The notes beneath the pieces were generated by a model. That model did no database searches and was not told the DNA's origin. It saw nothing but the letters and a program-made list of their open reading frames with translations. Positions 17,473-26,316 of a stretch of DNA of 64,000 bases are shown piece by piece. A program made the translations under genes and the position numbers. Source of the DNA: Streptomyces caniferus. Its GTDB lineage: Bacteria; Actinomycetota; Actinomycetes; Streptomycetales; Streptomycetaceae. The stretch lies in the NCBI RefSeq assembly GCF_009811555.1, contig NZ_BLIN01000005.1, positions 2,799,501 to 2,863,500 on the forward strand, given 5' to 3'. Numbering within the stretch: the first letter of the stretch is position 1; every line of letters begins with the position of its first letter.

Positions 17473-18492
17473 TCACCCCTGGGACGCCTTGGCGTAGAGG
17501 TTGAGGAGCTTCTCCCCGAAGTACGGGCTGTAGGAGACGCGGTCGTTGTCCGGGCCCTTGGGGCCACCGCCGTTGAGGCCGCCGATCAGGCCGATGACCC
17601 GGCCGGTCCCGCTCTCCTCGTCGAAGTCGGTCAGCCAGGGGCTGCCGGAGGTGCCGCCGTAGAACCCGCCGCACTCCATGCGGAGTTCATGGGTACCGGA
17701 CAGCCGGCTGGTGCGGGTGGCGCAGCGTACGGCCCGGTCCTCGGGGTCGTGACGGACGTTCGGGTAGCCGACGACGGTGACGTCATTGGTGTAACCGGGC
17801 GTCGGGGAGAGGGTGTTGCCGCCGGTGACCTCCTCGACGGGGCTGCCGTCCTCGCCGGGGGCGACGGTGGCGAAGGCGAAGTCGAGGTCGGCCCCGGCGC
17901 CGGTGGTGCCACGGCCGGGGTAGGCGAAGGAGTCCTCGATCGCCCACACCCCGTACGGCTGTTTGTCGGCGCCGGAACGATACTGCGGGACGAATGCCGC
18001 CTTGGTGCCCGGATTACAGTGCCCGGCGGTCAGGATCAGGTTGCCGTGCGGGCTGTGCACGACGCTGGCGGTGCAGTGGTGCGCGCGGGTGTCGCCGTCG
18101 ACGGAGAACAGCACGCCGACGGACGGGATGCCGTCGAAGTGCCGTGCGGTGGCGGCGGACCGGGCGGCGGGGGCGGCCTTGGTGGCCGGCGCGGCGGCGG
18201 CCCGGTCCGAGGTACCGCGCTCGGGGCCGACCGGTGCGGCGGCCGCCATCCGGTCGGCCGTCCAGTAGGCGGCGGCGTCCCGGCTGCTCCAGGTGCTGTG
18301 GGGGGCGGGGCTGGGCCGGTCGCCGTGCGACGCCGCGGGCGGGTCGTCCTGGGCGGCGTGGCCCACGGAGGCGAGGGCCAGGCACGCCGCCGCACCGGCC
18401 ACGGCGGTCCCGGCCGCGACCCAGCGCCGCCGGGCCGGCCGCCGCTGCGCGTGCCGCCTCGTCGCCTCGCGCTCAGTGGTGTTGCGCTGCAC
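17473..18492 (-). CDS. Secreted trypsin-like serine protease
   Basis: A 339-residue exported protease. The N terminus is Arg-rich and followed by a hydrophobic Ala-rich signal (WVAAGTAVAGAAACLALA, about residues 24-41) ending at an AHA-type cleavage site near residue 46. A Pro/Ala-rich pro-region follows. The chymotrypsin-fold triad is visible as LTAGHC (His), DLDFAFATV (Asp) and FYGGTSGSPWL (Ser). It resembles glutamyl endopeptidase/V8-like secreted enzymes of Streptomyces. The start is GTG 18492, one base past the cutA stop, with the AAGGAG site inside the 3' end of cutA, so the two are translationally linked. Confidence 0.88.
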   Translation of the reverse strand: MQRNTTEREATRRHAQRRPARRRWVAAGTAVAGAAACLALASVGHAAQDDPPAASHGDRPSPAPHSTWSSRDAAAYWTADRMAAAAPVGPERGTSDRAAAAPATKAAPAARSAATARHFDGIPSVGVLFSVDGDTRAHHCTASVVHSPHGNLILTAGHCNPGTKAAFVPQYRSGADKQPYGVWAIEDSFAYPGRGTTGAGADLDFAFATVAPGEDGSPVEEVTGGNTLSPTPGYTNDVTVVGYPNVRHDPEDRAVRCATRTSRLSGTHELRMECGGFYGGTSGSPWLTDFDEESGTGRVIGLIGGLNGGGPKGPDNDRVSYSPYFGEKLLNLYAKASQG

Positions 18493-18493
18493 G

Positions 18494-18859
18494 TCAGCTC
18501 GTCTCCTTCGCGACCCAGGACAGATAGCCGGCGGCGCCGTGGGTGACCGGCGTGGCGATGATCTCGGGGGTGTCGTAGTCGTGCGCCTGCAGGAGGTAGG
18601 CCTCCAGCGCCTCGTAGCGCGCCTCGGCCGTCTTGAACAGCACCTGCCACTCCTGGCCGGTCTCGATCGCGTTGTTCCAGCGGAACACCGAGGTCACCGG
18701 CGCACCGATCTGCGCGCAGGCGGCGAGCCCGCCCTCGATCGCACCGCGCGCCAGCTTCCCGGCCTTGGCCTCGCTGTCGATGGTCGTCATGACGGTCAGG
18801 AATCGGGTCGGCCGCCCGGTGGGGTCGGGCGGCCGGTTCGGGGCAGTCGGGTCGGCCAC
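18494..18859 (-). CDS. cutA: Divalent cation tolerance protein CutA
   Basis: A 121-residue CutA1 protein, a small trimeric protein linked to copper and other metal tolerance. The family pattern is clear: FLTVMTTIDSEAKAGKLARG, LAACAQIG, VFRWNNAIETGQEWQVLFKT and PEIIATPVTHGAAGYLSWV. The GTG at 18859 has an AAGGA site and keeps the conserved first strand. An internal ATG would lose it, and the longer open frame upstream adds only low-complexity residues. It is transcribed with the protease gene immediately downstream. Confidence 0.93.
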   Translation of the reverse strand: MADPTAPNRPPDPTGRPTRFLTVMTTIDSEAKAGKLARGAIEGGLAACAQIGAPVTSVFRWNNAIETGQEWQVLFKTAEARYEALEAYLLQAHDYDTPEIIATPVTHGAAGYLSWVAKETS

Positions 18860-19140
18860 GGTTGCGCATCCTTCGCGGTGGGGGGGCGGACGGGCGGGAC
18901 GGTGGGGCCGCATCGGTCGGGCACGCCCGAGCAAGGGCACCGGACCGCACCGCATCGTACGACCGGCATGATCATCCCGTAAGCGACCGGCGCGCGCCGG
19001 GGTGCTATTGGCCCGGACGCCGTCCCACTCCGTCCCGGAATGCCCGGCCCGCGCAGCAGGCCCCCGGTTGCGTCCCCCCGTGCACCGGTAACGATGGAGA
19101 GGGAGCCCAGCCGCCGGTCCGCACGCGAAAGGCCAGCATC

Positions 19141-19503
19141 ATGGACGATCTCGATGCGCTCGCCCGCCAACAGCTCGACGAGGCCAGGACCTCCGCGCAC
19201 GGGCGCAGTGCCCGGCTCTTTCTGCGCGACGGTCCGCTGCGGCAGACCGTGATCGCGCTGGTCGCGGGCACCGAGCTGGACGAACACAACGCTCCCCCGG
19301 CGGCGAGCCTGCAGGTGCTGCACGGGCGGGTCCGGCTGACCGGGGCAGGCGGCGGGCGGGAGTTGGCGGTCGGCCAGGTCGCCGACCCGCGGGAGCGGCA
19401 CGGCCTGCTGGCCGTCGAGGACTCCGCGGTGCTGCTGACGGCCGTCACGGAGATCGCGGCGGGGGCACGCCCCACGGCGGCGGCGGGGGCGGTGCGGGAC
19501 TAG
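19141..19503 (+). CDS. Cupin-fold small protein
   Basis: A 120-residue protein with the outline of a single cupin barrel: QTVIALVAGTELDEHNAPPAASLQVLHGRVRL. Only one of the usual metal ligands (the His in DEHN) is clear, so metal binding is doubtful. It is probably cytosolic. Proteins of this type are common in actinomycetes and annotated only as cupin domain proteins. The ATG at 19141 is preceded by a weak AAAGG-like site. It is divergent from cutA across about 280 bp. Confidence 0.65.
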   Translation: MDDLDALARQQLDEARTSAHGRSARLFLRDGPLRQTVIALVAGTELDEHNAPPAASLQVLHGRVRLTGAGGGRELAVGQVADPRERHGLLAVEDSAVLLTAVTEIAAGARPTAAAGAVRD

Positions 19504-19651
19504 GCCGCGGGGCCGCACAGGCGCGGGGCCTCGTGGGCGCAGGGCCGCATCCGACGCGTACCGGGGAGCCGAGGAACCGGGGAATCAGGGACCGGGAGCC
19601 AGGGCGTTCCGAGTATTCACATTTTTCTGAAACTTGCGTACTCTCTGGAAC

Positions 19652-20512
19652 ATGACAAGCGCGAGTCCGCGTACGGGCCCCGGTACGGGCCCGCAGACGC
19701 ATCCGAGCACGAAGGTACGGCTGACCGCGGAGAAGGAAACCCTTCTCGCCACGCTCTACGGCCGCGCGGTCGACTGCCGCTCGAAGAATCCGATCCTCGG
19801 CGACACCCTGGCCGCCGACACCGTGCGACGGCTCGACTACGACTTCCGGAAGATGCGGCTGAGCGCCGGGGACGCGGCCGGAGTCGCGCTGCGCGCCCGG
19901 CAGTTGGACATCTGGACGGCGCGCTTCCTCGCCCGGCACGAGGAGGCGACGGTGGTGCACCTGGGCTGCGGCCTCGACAGCCGCGTCCAGCGTCTCGACC
20001 CCGGCCCGGGGGTGCGGTGGTACGACATCGACTACCCCGAGGTCATCGCGCTGCGGCGGGATCTCTACCCGGAGCGCACGGGGTACACCACCGTCCCCTC
20101 GTCCGTGACCGACCCGGCGTGGACCGCACGGGTCCCCTCGGACCGGCCGACGATGATCGTGGCCGAGGGGCTCTTGATGTATCTGACCGAGGAGGACGGC
20201 ACGGCCCTGCTGCGGCGGCTGATGGCCCGCGTTCCGAGCGGCGCGCTCGCCTTCGACGCCTTCAGCGGGTTCGCGATCCGCGCCCAGCGGCTCAACCGCG
20301 CCGTCGTGAAGGCCGGGGCGCGGCTGCACTGGGGCACCGACGCCGCGGGCATCGCGCGGCTGAGCCCGAAGCTGGAGATCGTCGAGAACCTCAGCGCCCT
20401 GGAGATCCCGGGGATCGAGAAGCTGCCGACGGCCTACCGGCTGGCGGCCCGGGTGTCGCGGAAGGTGCCCGCGGTGCGGGACATGGCGCGGATGTACCAC
20501 TGCCGGTTCTGA
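19652..20512 (+). CDS. Class I SAM-dependent methyltransferase, LCMT/TcmP-like
   Basis: A 286-residue methyltransferase of the leucine carboxyl methyltransferase fold, the group that includes polyketide O-methyltransferases such as TcmP. The SAM-binding motif is VVHLGCGLDSRVQRL, followed by the acidic WYDIDYPEV and the post-II motif MIVAEGLLMYL. The family methylates carboxyl or hydroxyl groups of small molecules. The substrate cannot be read from the sequence. An ATG at 19652 is preferred, and a TTG 18 bp upstream is in frame. It stands alone and is convergent with the exporter gene. Confidence 0.8.
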   Translation: MTSASPRTGPGTGPQTHPSTKVRLTAEKETLLATLYGRAVDCRSKNPILGDTLAADTVRRLDYDFRKMRLSAGDAAGVALRARQLDIWTARFLARHEEATVVHLGCGLDSRVQRLDPGPGVRWYDIDYPEVIALRRDLYPERTGYTTVPSSVTDPAWTARVPSDRPTMIVAEGLLMYLTEEDGTALLRRLMARVPSGALAFDAFSGFAIRAQRLNRAVVKAGARLHWGTDAAGIARLSPKLEIVENLSALEIPGIEKLPTAYRLAARVSRKVPAVRDMARMYHCRF

Positions 20513-20549
20513 GCCCGGCGGCCCGCGGCGGGACCGGCCGGTGCCCGGG

Positions 20550-21338
20550 TCAGGCCGCCAGCCACTGGTCGTAGGCGAGCTTGCACAGCAGGGCGACGAC
20601 CACGACCACCAGGACGCCCCGGACGAAGCCGGCGCCGCGCTTGAGGGCCATCCTGGCGCCCACCATGCCGCCGATGAGGTTGAACAGCGCCAGCAGGGCG
20701 CCGAGTTGCCACAGCACGGTGCCCTGGACCGCGAACATCGTCAGCGCGCCGACATTGGTGCAGACGTTGACGACCTTGGCGGTGGCCGACGAGGTGACCA
20801 GGTCCATGTGCAGGATCGCGGTGAGCGCGACGACGAGGAACGCGCCGGTTCCGGGCCCGATCAGGCCGTCGTAGAAGCCGATGCCCAGCCCCGCGACGAG
20901 AACGGCCACCACGACGCGCCGGCGGGAGACCGGTCCCGAGGGCGCGGGCGCCGTCCCGAAGGCCGGGCGGAAGAGGAGGAAGGCGAGCACCCCCAGCAGG
21001 ACGCCCATGATCAGCGGGCGCAGCACCTCGCTGTTGATTCCGGCCGCGAAGAACGCCCCGGCCAGCGAACCGCCCATCGCGGCGAGACCGATGCGCAGCG
21101 CGGTCCGCACATCGATCGGCGCCTTGCGGACGTAGGTGACCGCGGCCGCGGTGGTGCCCACGATGGCGGTGGACTTGTTGGTTCCGAGGACGTACGCGAC
21201 CGGGGTGTGCGGCAGTCCGACGAGCAGGGCGGGGAGCAGCAGCAGTCCGCCGCCGCCCACCACTGCGTCGATCCAGCCCGCCGCGAGGGCGGCCAGGCAG
21301 AGCAGGGTCACGGTGAACAGCGATATGTCAGGAGGCAC
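20550..21338 (-). CDS. TauE/SafE-family membrane transporter
   Basis: A 262-residue membrane protein with about eight hydrophobic segments. It carries the family's two repeats: GWIDAVVGGGGLLLLPALLV plus LGTNKSTAIVGTTAAAV, and later YDGLIGPGTGAFLVVAL plus SATAKVVN. TauE/SafE proteins are linked to sulfite or organosulfur anion export. Substrate is inferred from the family only. The start is ATG 21338. It is divergent from the aldo/keto reductase by 43 bp, so their promoters overlap. Confidence 0.88.
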   Translation of the reverse strand: MPPDISLFTVTLLCLAALAAGWIDAVVGGGGLLLLPALLVGLPHTPVAYVLGTNKSTAIVGTTAAAVTYVRKAPIDVRTALRIGLAAMGGSLAGAFFAAGINSEVLRPLIMGVLLGVLAFLLFRPAFGTAPAPSGPVSRRRVVVAVLVAGLGIGFYDGLIGPGTGAFLVVALTAILHMDLVTSSATAKVVNVCTNVGALTMFAVQGTVLWQLGALLALFNLIGGMVGARMALKRGAGFVRGVLVVVVVALLCKLAYDQWLAA

Positions 21339-21381
21339 CGGTTGATCTTATGAACCGCGCCCCGCTCTACGCTCGGCATTC

Positions 21382-22266
21382 ATGGATGCGGCAACCGAGG
21401 GGGCCGAGGCTGTGCGAACCGTCTTTCCGATCGGTGGAGAACTGACCGTCGGCCGGCTGGGGTTCGGGACCGGCGGGCTCGTCGGCCCCGGCTACTGGGG
21501 GCCGCGGCACGACGATCCGCAGCGCTCCGTCGCCCTGCTGCGCCGGGCCGTCGACCGCGGGGTCACGCTGATCGACACCGCCGACAACTACGGCCCGGAC
21601 GTGGCCGAGGAACTGGTGGCGCGCGCCCTGCACCCGTATCCGGCGGGTCTGGTGATCGCCACGAAGGGCGGGGTGGTCCGTACCGGCCCGGACCGCTGGC
21701 ACATCGCCGGACGCCCGGAGAACCTGCGCGCCATGTGCGAGGCGAGCCTGCGACGGCTGCGCACCGACACCCTCGACCTCTACCAGCTGCACCGGCTGGA
21801 CCCCGAGGTGCCGATGGCCGACCAGCTGGGCGCGCTGCGGGAGCTCCAGGAGGCCGGGAAGATCCGGCACATCGGCCTGGACTCCGTCACCGCGGACGAA
21901 CTGACCCGGGCCCGGGACATCACCCCGATCGCCTCGGTCCAGAACCGCTACAACCTGCTGGACCGCGCCGCGGAGGACGTCCTGGAGCTGTGCGAGGAGC
22001 GGGGCACGGCGTTCCTGCCGTGGTTCCCGCTGGGCAACGGCGCCCTGACCGGCGACACCGGCACGGCGCTCGCCGCGGTCGCCGCCCGGCACGGCGCGAC
22101 CCCCGGCCGGATCGCACTGGCCTGGCTGCTGCACCGCTCCCCCGTCCTGCTCCCCACCCCCGGCACGGGCTCGCCCGCCCACCTCGACGAGAACCTGGCC
22201 GCGGGCCGGATCGCCCTCACGGAGCGGGACTTGAGGGAGCTGGGGGAGCTGGGGGCGCCGGGGTAG
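21382..22266 (+). CDS. Aldo/keto reductase
   Basis: A 294-residue NADPH-dependent oxidoreductase of the AKR TIM-barrel family. It has GFGTGGLVG near the N terminus, the catalytic Asp/Tyr in LIDTADNYG, the Lys in VIATKGGVV, and the cofactor-binding TPGRIALAWLL plus a late LLPTPGTGS. It reduces an aldehyde or ketone, substrate unknown. The full barrel is present. It is divergent from the TauE/SafE gene. Confidence 0.9.
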   Translation: MDAATEGAEAVRTVFPIGGELTVGRLGFGTGGLVGPGYWGPRHDDPQRSVALLRRAVDRGVTLIDTADNYGPDVAEELVARALHPYPAGLVIATKGGVVRTGPDRWHIAGRPENLRAMCEASLRRLRTDTLDLYQLHRLDPEVPMADQLGALRELQEAGKIRHIGLDSVTADELTRARDITPIASVQNRYNLLDRAAEDVLELCEERGTAFLPWFPLGNGALTGDTGTALAAVAARHGATPGRIALAWLLHRSPVLLPTPGTGSPAHLDENLAAGRIALTERDLRELGELGAPG

Positions 22267-22309
22267 CCCACTCGGTCCGGAGGCCGGGCAGGAGCGGCGC
22301 CCGCGGCCC

Positions 22310-22525
22310 CTATCGCTCCGCCCGGACCAGCTGCACGTCGCCGCTGCGGTCCGGGAGGCTGTACCCGGCCGATGGCCGGTCGGGGGCGGGCGGGGCGGCC
22401 GGGGTGACGGTCCGGGACACCAGGGTGGCGGTGAGCGCGCTCGCCCCCAGCAGGCAGGCGGCGAGCTGACGACGGGCCCGGACGGAGACGGCCGGGACGG
22501 TGTGCGGTTTGCGGTGTCGGGCCAT
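22310..22525 (-). CDS. Small exported or membrane-anchored protein of unknown function
   Basis: A 71-residue protein with a basic N terminus (MARHRKPHTV), a hydrophobic segment (LAACLLGASALTATLV, residues 21-36) and a short polar tail (YSLPDRSGDVQLVRAER). The tail should lie outside the membrane. It follows the transmembrane reductase gene on the same strand after about 180 bp. That position is often taken by an FMN-binding protein, but this peptide has no such domain. An AAGGAAGT-type ribosome site precedes the ATG at 22525. Confidence 0.5.
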   Translation of the reverse strand: MARHRKPHTVPAVSVRARRQLAACLLGASALTATLVSRTVTPAAPPAPDRPSAGYSLPDRSGDVQLVRAER

Positions 22526-22704
22526 GGGGGGCGACTTCCTTGCTGTCGGAGCGGTGGGGGACGTCGGCGTGATCGGCACGGCGGGCGTGGGGCGGGTGGC
22601 GAGTGACGGAACGGCCGGGGAGACGGGAGACCGGGCCGGCGGCGGCCCGCGGCAGGGCGGCGAGGTGTCGGACGGCCCTCGGGAGGCGGGCCGTCCGGCC
22701 GCCC

Positions 22705-24213
22705 TCAGAAGGTGAACTGCTCGGAGTGGATGCGGTCGGCCGGCACCCCCGCCCGTTCCAGGGCGGGGGCCGCGGCCCTGGACATGCCGGGCGGGCCGCA
22801 CAGGTAGACATCGTGTTCCACCAGGTCCGGGACGAGGTGGCGCAGGGCCCGGGGCGCCAGCGGGTCGAAGGGGCCGTCGGACGGGCCGAGGAGGTAGTGC
22901 AGCGCCGCGCCCCTGGCGGCGGCGATCCGCTCCAGCTCCTCGCGCAGCACCAACTGGGCGGCGTCGCCCGCCCGGTAGAGGAGCGTGAGGTCCCCCGGGC
23001 CACCCGGCAGGGTCTCGAAGAGCGCACGCATCGGGGTGATCCCGACCCCGCCGGCGAGCAGCAGCACCTTGCGCCGGGTCCGCCGGTGCGCGGTCAGCGC
23101 GCCGAACGGGCCGGTGGCCAGCACCCGTACGCCCGGCCGCAGCCGGCGGATCCGGCGGGTGTGGTCGCCGCACGCCTTCACGGTGATCCGGAGCGTGTCG
23201 TCGCGTACCGGTGCGGAGAGCGAGAAGGGCAGGGCCGTCCGCCACAGCCGCCGGTGCAGGAACCGCCAGCGGAAGAACTGCCCCGGCTCGGCCCGCAGTG
23301 CGTCCAGCCCCAGGCCCTGCATGACGACCGAGACCACGTCCGGCCCCTCGGTCCGCACCTCGGTGACCCGCAGGCTGTGCCGCAGCGCCTGGCGTACCGG
23401 TACGACCAGGCGGTACCAGACCAGCAGGGTGCCCACGGTGGTGTGCAGCAGGGCCCACAGCCAGACGGCGACCGGGCCACCGGCCAGATCCGGACCGGAG
23501 AGCTGATGGGCGAAGGCGAGACCGGCGCCCACGTAGGTCAGCAGATGTACGGCGCGCCAGGTTTCATGGCGTACCCGGCGGCGGACCGTACGGGCCGAGG
23601 TGACGCCGACGCCGGCCAGCAGCACGGTGCCGACGGTGGCCGCGGCCAGGCCCGGGTAGCCCAGCAGGCCGAGGGCGGCGCCGAGGACATCGGTGCCGGT
23701 GTGGGCGGCGTATCCGCACAGCGCGAAGACGGTGTGGGCGAGGCACAGGGTCAGGACATGGCGTCCGCCGAGTGCGTGCCAGCGGGCCAGCAGGTCGGCG
23801 CCGACGCCGTGTTCGACGGCCGGGACCCGGGCCATCAGCAGCAGCATCACCAGGATTCCGTAGCCCGCGAGCAGTCCGCTGAGGTGGGCCAGGGTGGCGA
23901 ACAGCGCATCGAGCCGCATCGAGGGCTCGGCCTGCACCAGCCACAGGCCGACGAGCGGCACCGCACCGCCGGCCAGCGCCCGCCGCAGCGCCACCGGTGT
24001 CAGGCGCAGCGGAGGTACGGGCACCGGAGCCCTGCGCGGCGCGCGATGCGGCCGGGGCGGCGCGCGGTGCGGCCGGGGCGGCAGGCACCGGGGGTCGAGT
24101 CGCGAGTACAGCGGATGGGTGGGCGGCGGGTCGGCGGGGCCCGGAGTCGGGGCACCAGGGCCGGGCGCGCCGCCCGGTGCGTACCCGTCGCTGAGGTCGG
24201 CCTGGATCGTCAC
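22705..24213 (-). CDS. Ferric reductase-like transmembrane flavohaem reductase
   Basis: A 502-residue membrane oxidoreductase. The N-terminal 75 residues are Pro/Arg-rich. Then come about six membrane segments with paired His for haem (LCLAHTVFAL with CGYAAH, and WRAVHLL with AFAHQL). A cytosolic FAD domain (PGQFFRWRFL, LPFSLSAP) and an NAD(P) domain (KVLLLAGGVGITPMRALF, VYLCGPPGM, ending SEQFTF) follow. It should move electrons from NAD(P)H across the membrane to an outside acceptor such as Fe(III) or an extracytoplasmic flavoprotein. The start is ATG/GTG near 24213. Confidence 0.85.
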   Translation of the reverse strand: MTIQADLSDGYAPGGAPGPGAPTPGPADPPPTHPLYSRLDPRCLPPRPHRAPPRPHRAPRRAPVPVPPLRLTPVALRRALAGGAVPLVGLWLVQAEPSMRLDALFATLAHLSGLLAGYGILVMLLLMARVPAVEHGVGADLLARWHALGGRHVLTLCLAHTVFALCGYAAHTGTDVLGAALGLLGYPGLAAATVGTVLLAGVGVTSARTVRRRVRHETWRAVHLLTYVGAGLAFAHQLSGPDLAGGPVAVWLWALLHTTVGTLLVWYRLVVPVRQALRHSLRVTEVRTEGPDVVSVVMQGLGLDALRAEPGQFFRWRFLHRRLWRTALPFSLSAPVRDDTLRITVKACGDHTRRIRRLRPGVRVLATGPFGALTAHRRTRRKVLLLAGGVGITPMRALFETLPGGPGDLTLLYRAGDAAQLVLREELERIAAARGAALHYLLGPSDGPFDPLAPRALRHLVPDLVEHDVYLCGPPGMSRAAAPALERAGVPADRIHSEQFTF

Positions 24214-24388
24214 GGCGTCGAAAATACGGCCGCCCGGACACCGGAAAGAGCAGGTCAGGCCCTCTCCGCAGATCCTTAAGGCGGCCTTGAGGATCGGCTG
24301 ACCGAGGGTTAAGAACCGCGCCCTCCGCAGCCCGCCGCCGTGGGCGCGTACCTCGTCCGGACGCCTCCGCCGGAAGCCGCGGTGCCGC

Positions 24389-24691
24389 TCAGTCCCCGCC
24401 GCCGCGTACGGCCAGGCGCGCGCCGCGGCTCTCCGCGACCCTGTGCACCTCCACGAGCGCCTCGGTCAACTCCACGGTCAGCAGATGCAGTTCCCCGGAG
24501 GTCCAGGTCCGCCCCGCCAGGACGCGGCGCGCCTCCGTGATGAGCTCGGCGGCCAGCCCCAGCTGCGCCGCCTCCATGGCGTCGGCGATCCGGGACACGT
24601 ACCCGGTGCCGTCACCGAGGAGGAAACACGGCTTGCCCTCCGGGCCTGCCCACGGAAGGAGCCGCGCGCCGTCGTCGGTCATGTCGTCCAC
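24389..24691 (-). CDS. Conserved small protein next to an XRE/DUF397 pair
   Basis: A 100-residue protein, probably cytosolic and mostly helical in its second half. Readable features are ARLLPWAGPEGKPCFLLGDG, GYVSRIADAMEAAQLGL and a C-terminal EALVEVHRVAESRGARLAV. I recall similar small proteins beside XRE/DUF397 genes in Streptomyces, but know no function. The GTG at 24691 has an AGGAG site 7 nt upstream. The ATG three codons later is the alternative. It is divergent from the XRE regulator. Confidence 0.6.
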   Translation of the reverse strand: MDDMTDDGARLLPWAGPEGKPCFLLGDGTGYVSRIADAMEAAQLGLAAELITEARRVLAGRTWTSGELHLLTVELTEALVEVHRVAESRGARLAVRGGGD

Positions 24692-24912
24692 TCCACAACT
24701 CCTGTACCGGAGAGCCACACCCGCATCTCGCAGCGCTGCGTGGCTTGTTCGTGACGGATGGCCCGATCCCCCCTGGTTGGATACCGGGTGTAGCCAATTG
24801 GTCACCGCGACAACGCAACGGGCAAGTGAGCAGAGACGCTTGAACCGGCCTCGCTCAAGTCCGTGAACTGCCGCGATGCCGGCCTGCCTGCATATGACGA
24901 GAGGTCACCGCG

Positions 24913-25746
24913 TTGGACGAGACAACGCCGCCCCAGCACTTGAACCCGCTCCAGCGATTCGGCCGTGACATCAGACAGGTACGGCTGGCCCGCAAGCTCA
25001 CCCAGAAGCACCTGGGCAAGGCCACGGGATACTCCGAGGCCTATGTGTGCAAGGTCGAGTCCGGCACCCTGCTGCCCAGACCCAGTGAGAAGTTCGCCAA
25101 GGGCTGCGATCTCACCTTCGGTACGGGCGAGTTGTTCACGGGGCTGCTGCGGAGGATCGACGAAGGGGATCACCCGAGCTGGTTCGTTCCGTACCTCAAC
25201 CTGGAGCGGAAGGCTTCGCGGATATTGGCGTACTCGACGAACCTCGTGACGGGCATCGTCCAGACAGAGGACTACGCGCGAGTCGTCTTCCGCGTATCCA
25301 ACCCACGGGCAAGTGCAGAGGCGATCGAGGACAAGGTTGCCGGGCGGCTACGGCGACGTGCGGTGTTCGAGCTGGACACTCCGCCGCCGTTCCTGTGGGT
25401 CATCCTTCATGAAGCCTGTCTGCGAACCGTCGTTGGCGGCGTCGAGGTCATGGCCAGGCAGCTCGACTACTTGCTGACGGTGGCCGCATCACCACATGTC
25501 GAACTGCAAGTCATGCCCTTCTCAGCGGGGGTTCCGGCTACGTCCACGATGCCCTTCACCGTGTTGCGATTCCCGGCATCCCCCACGGTGCTCTACACCG
25601 AAACGCGGGTAGGAGGCAGGATGCACGACCTCGCACAAACGGTCGACGCGGCTCTGGACGACTACGATCTTCTCAGGGCGCATGCGCTGTCCCCGGATCA
25701 CTCACTGGCCCTAATCAAGACTCTGCTGAAGGAGTACCGAGCATGA
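24913..25746 (+). CDS. Helix-turn-helix regulator with DUF5753 domain (WhiJ-like)
   Basis: A 277-residue regulator. An N-terminal XRE helix-turn-helix (LTQKHLGKATGYSEAYVCKV, about residues 31-50) is followed by the DUF5753 ligand-type domain (ASRILAYSTNLVTGIVQTEDYARVVF, read in two halves, and VELQVMPFSAG). This is the WhiJ-type family present in dozens of copies per Streptomyces genome, which often controls development together with a small DUF397 partner. The start is TTG at 24913 behind a GAGGT site. It overlaps the DUF397 gene by 4 bp (ATGA). Confidence 0.9.
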   Translation: MDETTPPQHLNPLQRFGRDIRQVRLARKLTQKHLGKATGYSEAYVCKVESGTLLPRPSEKFAKGCDLTFGTGELFTGLLRRIDEGDHPSWFVPYLNLERKASRILAYSTNLVTGIVQTEDYARVVFRVSNPRASAEAIEDKVAGRLRRRAVFELDTPPPFLWVILHEACLRTVVGGVEVMARQLDYLLTVAASPHVELQVMPFSAGVPATSTMPFTVLRFPASPTVLYTETRVGGRMHDLAQTVDAALDDYDLLRAHALSPDHSLALIKTLLKEYRA

Positions 25747-25964
25747 GCCCCGACTTGGATCTCACCGCGGCCACGTGGATCAAGTCGTCCTACAGCGAAG
25801 GCAACGGCGGGGAATGCATCGAATTCTCCCGCGCCCTCACCCAAGCCCACGGCCTCGTCCCCGTCCGCGACTCCAAGGACCCCGACGGTCCGGCGCTCGT
25901 CTTCCCTGCCGCCGGCTGGTCGGCGTTCGTCGGGGCCGTCAAGGGCGGGGAGTTCGCCGCCTGA
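25743..25964 (+). CDS. DUF397 domain protein (BldB-like partner)
   Basis: A 73-residue DUF397 protein with the usual two halves: ATWIKSSYSEGNGGECIEF and VPVRDSKDPDGPALVF, then WSAFVGAVKGGEF. Such proteins pair functionally with the XRE/DUF5753 gene just upstream. In BldB-type systems they affect aerial growth and antibiotic production, and toxin-antitoxin-like behaviour has been suggested for some pairs. Translation is coupled to the regulator by the ATGA overlap. Confidence 0.92.
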   Translation: MSPDLDLTAATWIKSSYSEGNGGECIEFSRALTQAHGLVPVRDSKDPDGPALVFPAAGWSAFVGAVKGGEFAA

Positions 25965-26316
25965 GTCCCCTCAGCAAGCTCTGCCGATGACCGGCCTCCG
26001 CCGCACGGCGGGGGCCGTCGTCATGCCGGTGTGCGGCCGGGGGGTCGGTACGCGCCGCCGATGCGCGCTGCGCCATAAGGGGTAACCCGGTGCTCAACCC
26101 GTAGCGCGGCGCCGCGCCGTTGCCTTCAATCGGTGCTACCGACGGTGGGGTGCCCATCCCCTGTCGGGGGATCGTGGACGACTGCCGGCGTGAGGCGGCT
26201 TCGTCATGTTCTTCAGGGCACCCCCGACAGGTGTGCGCGCTCGGGCGATTCCCTGCCCGCCGGCGTGCAGCAGCTCCCCACCTCCTTCATGGAGCCTTCG
26301 AAAGGGGCTGTCCAAC
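25965..26316. promoter_or_regulatory. 352-bp gap with a long-range inverted repeat upstream of the Ig-repeat gene
   Basis: No gene is seen here. An 11-bp inverted repeat (CCTGTCGGGGG at 26160-26170 and its complement at 26221-26231) flanks a 50-bp spacer just upstream of the Ig-repeat gene. It could form a leader structure or be a pair of operator half-sites. The region presumably contains that gene's promoter. Confidence 0.35.
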
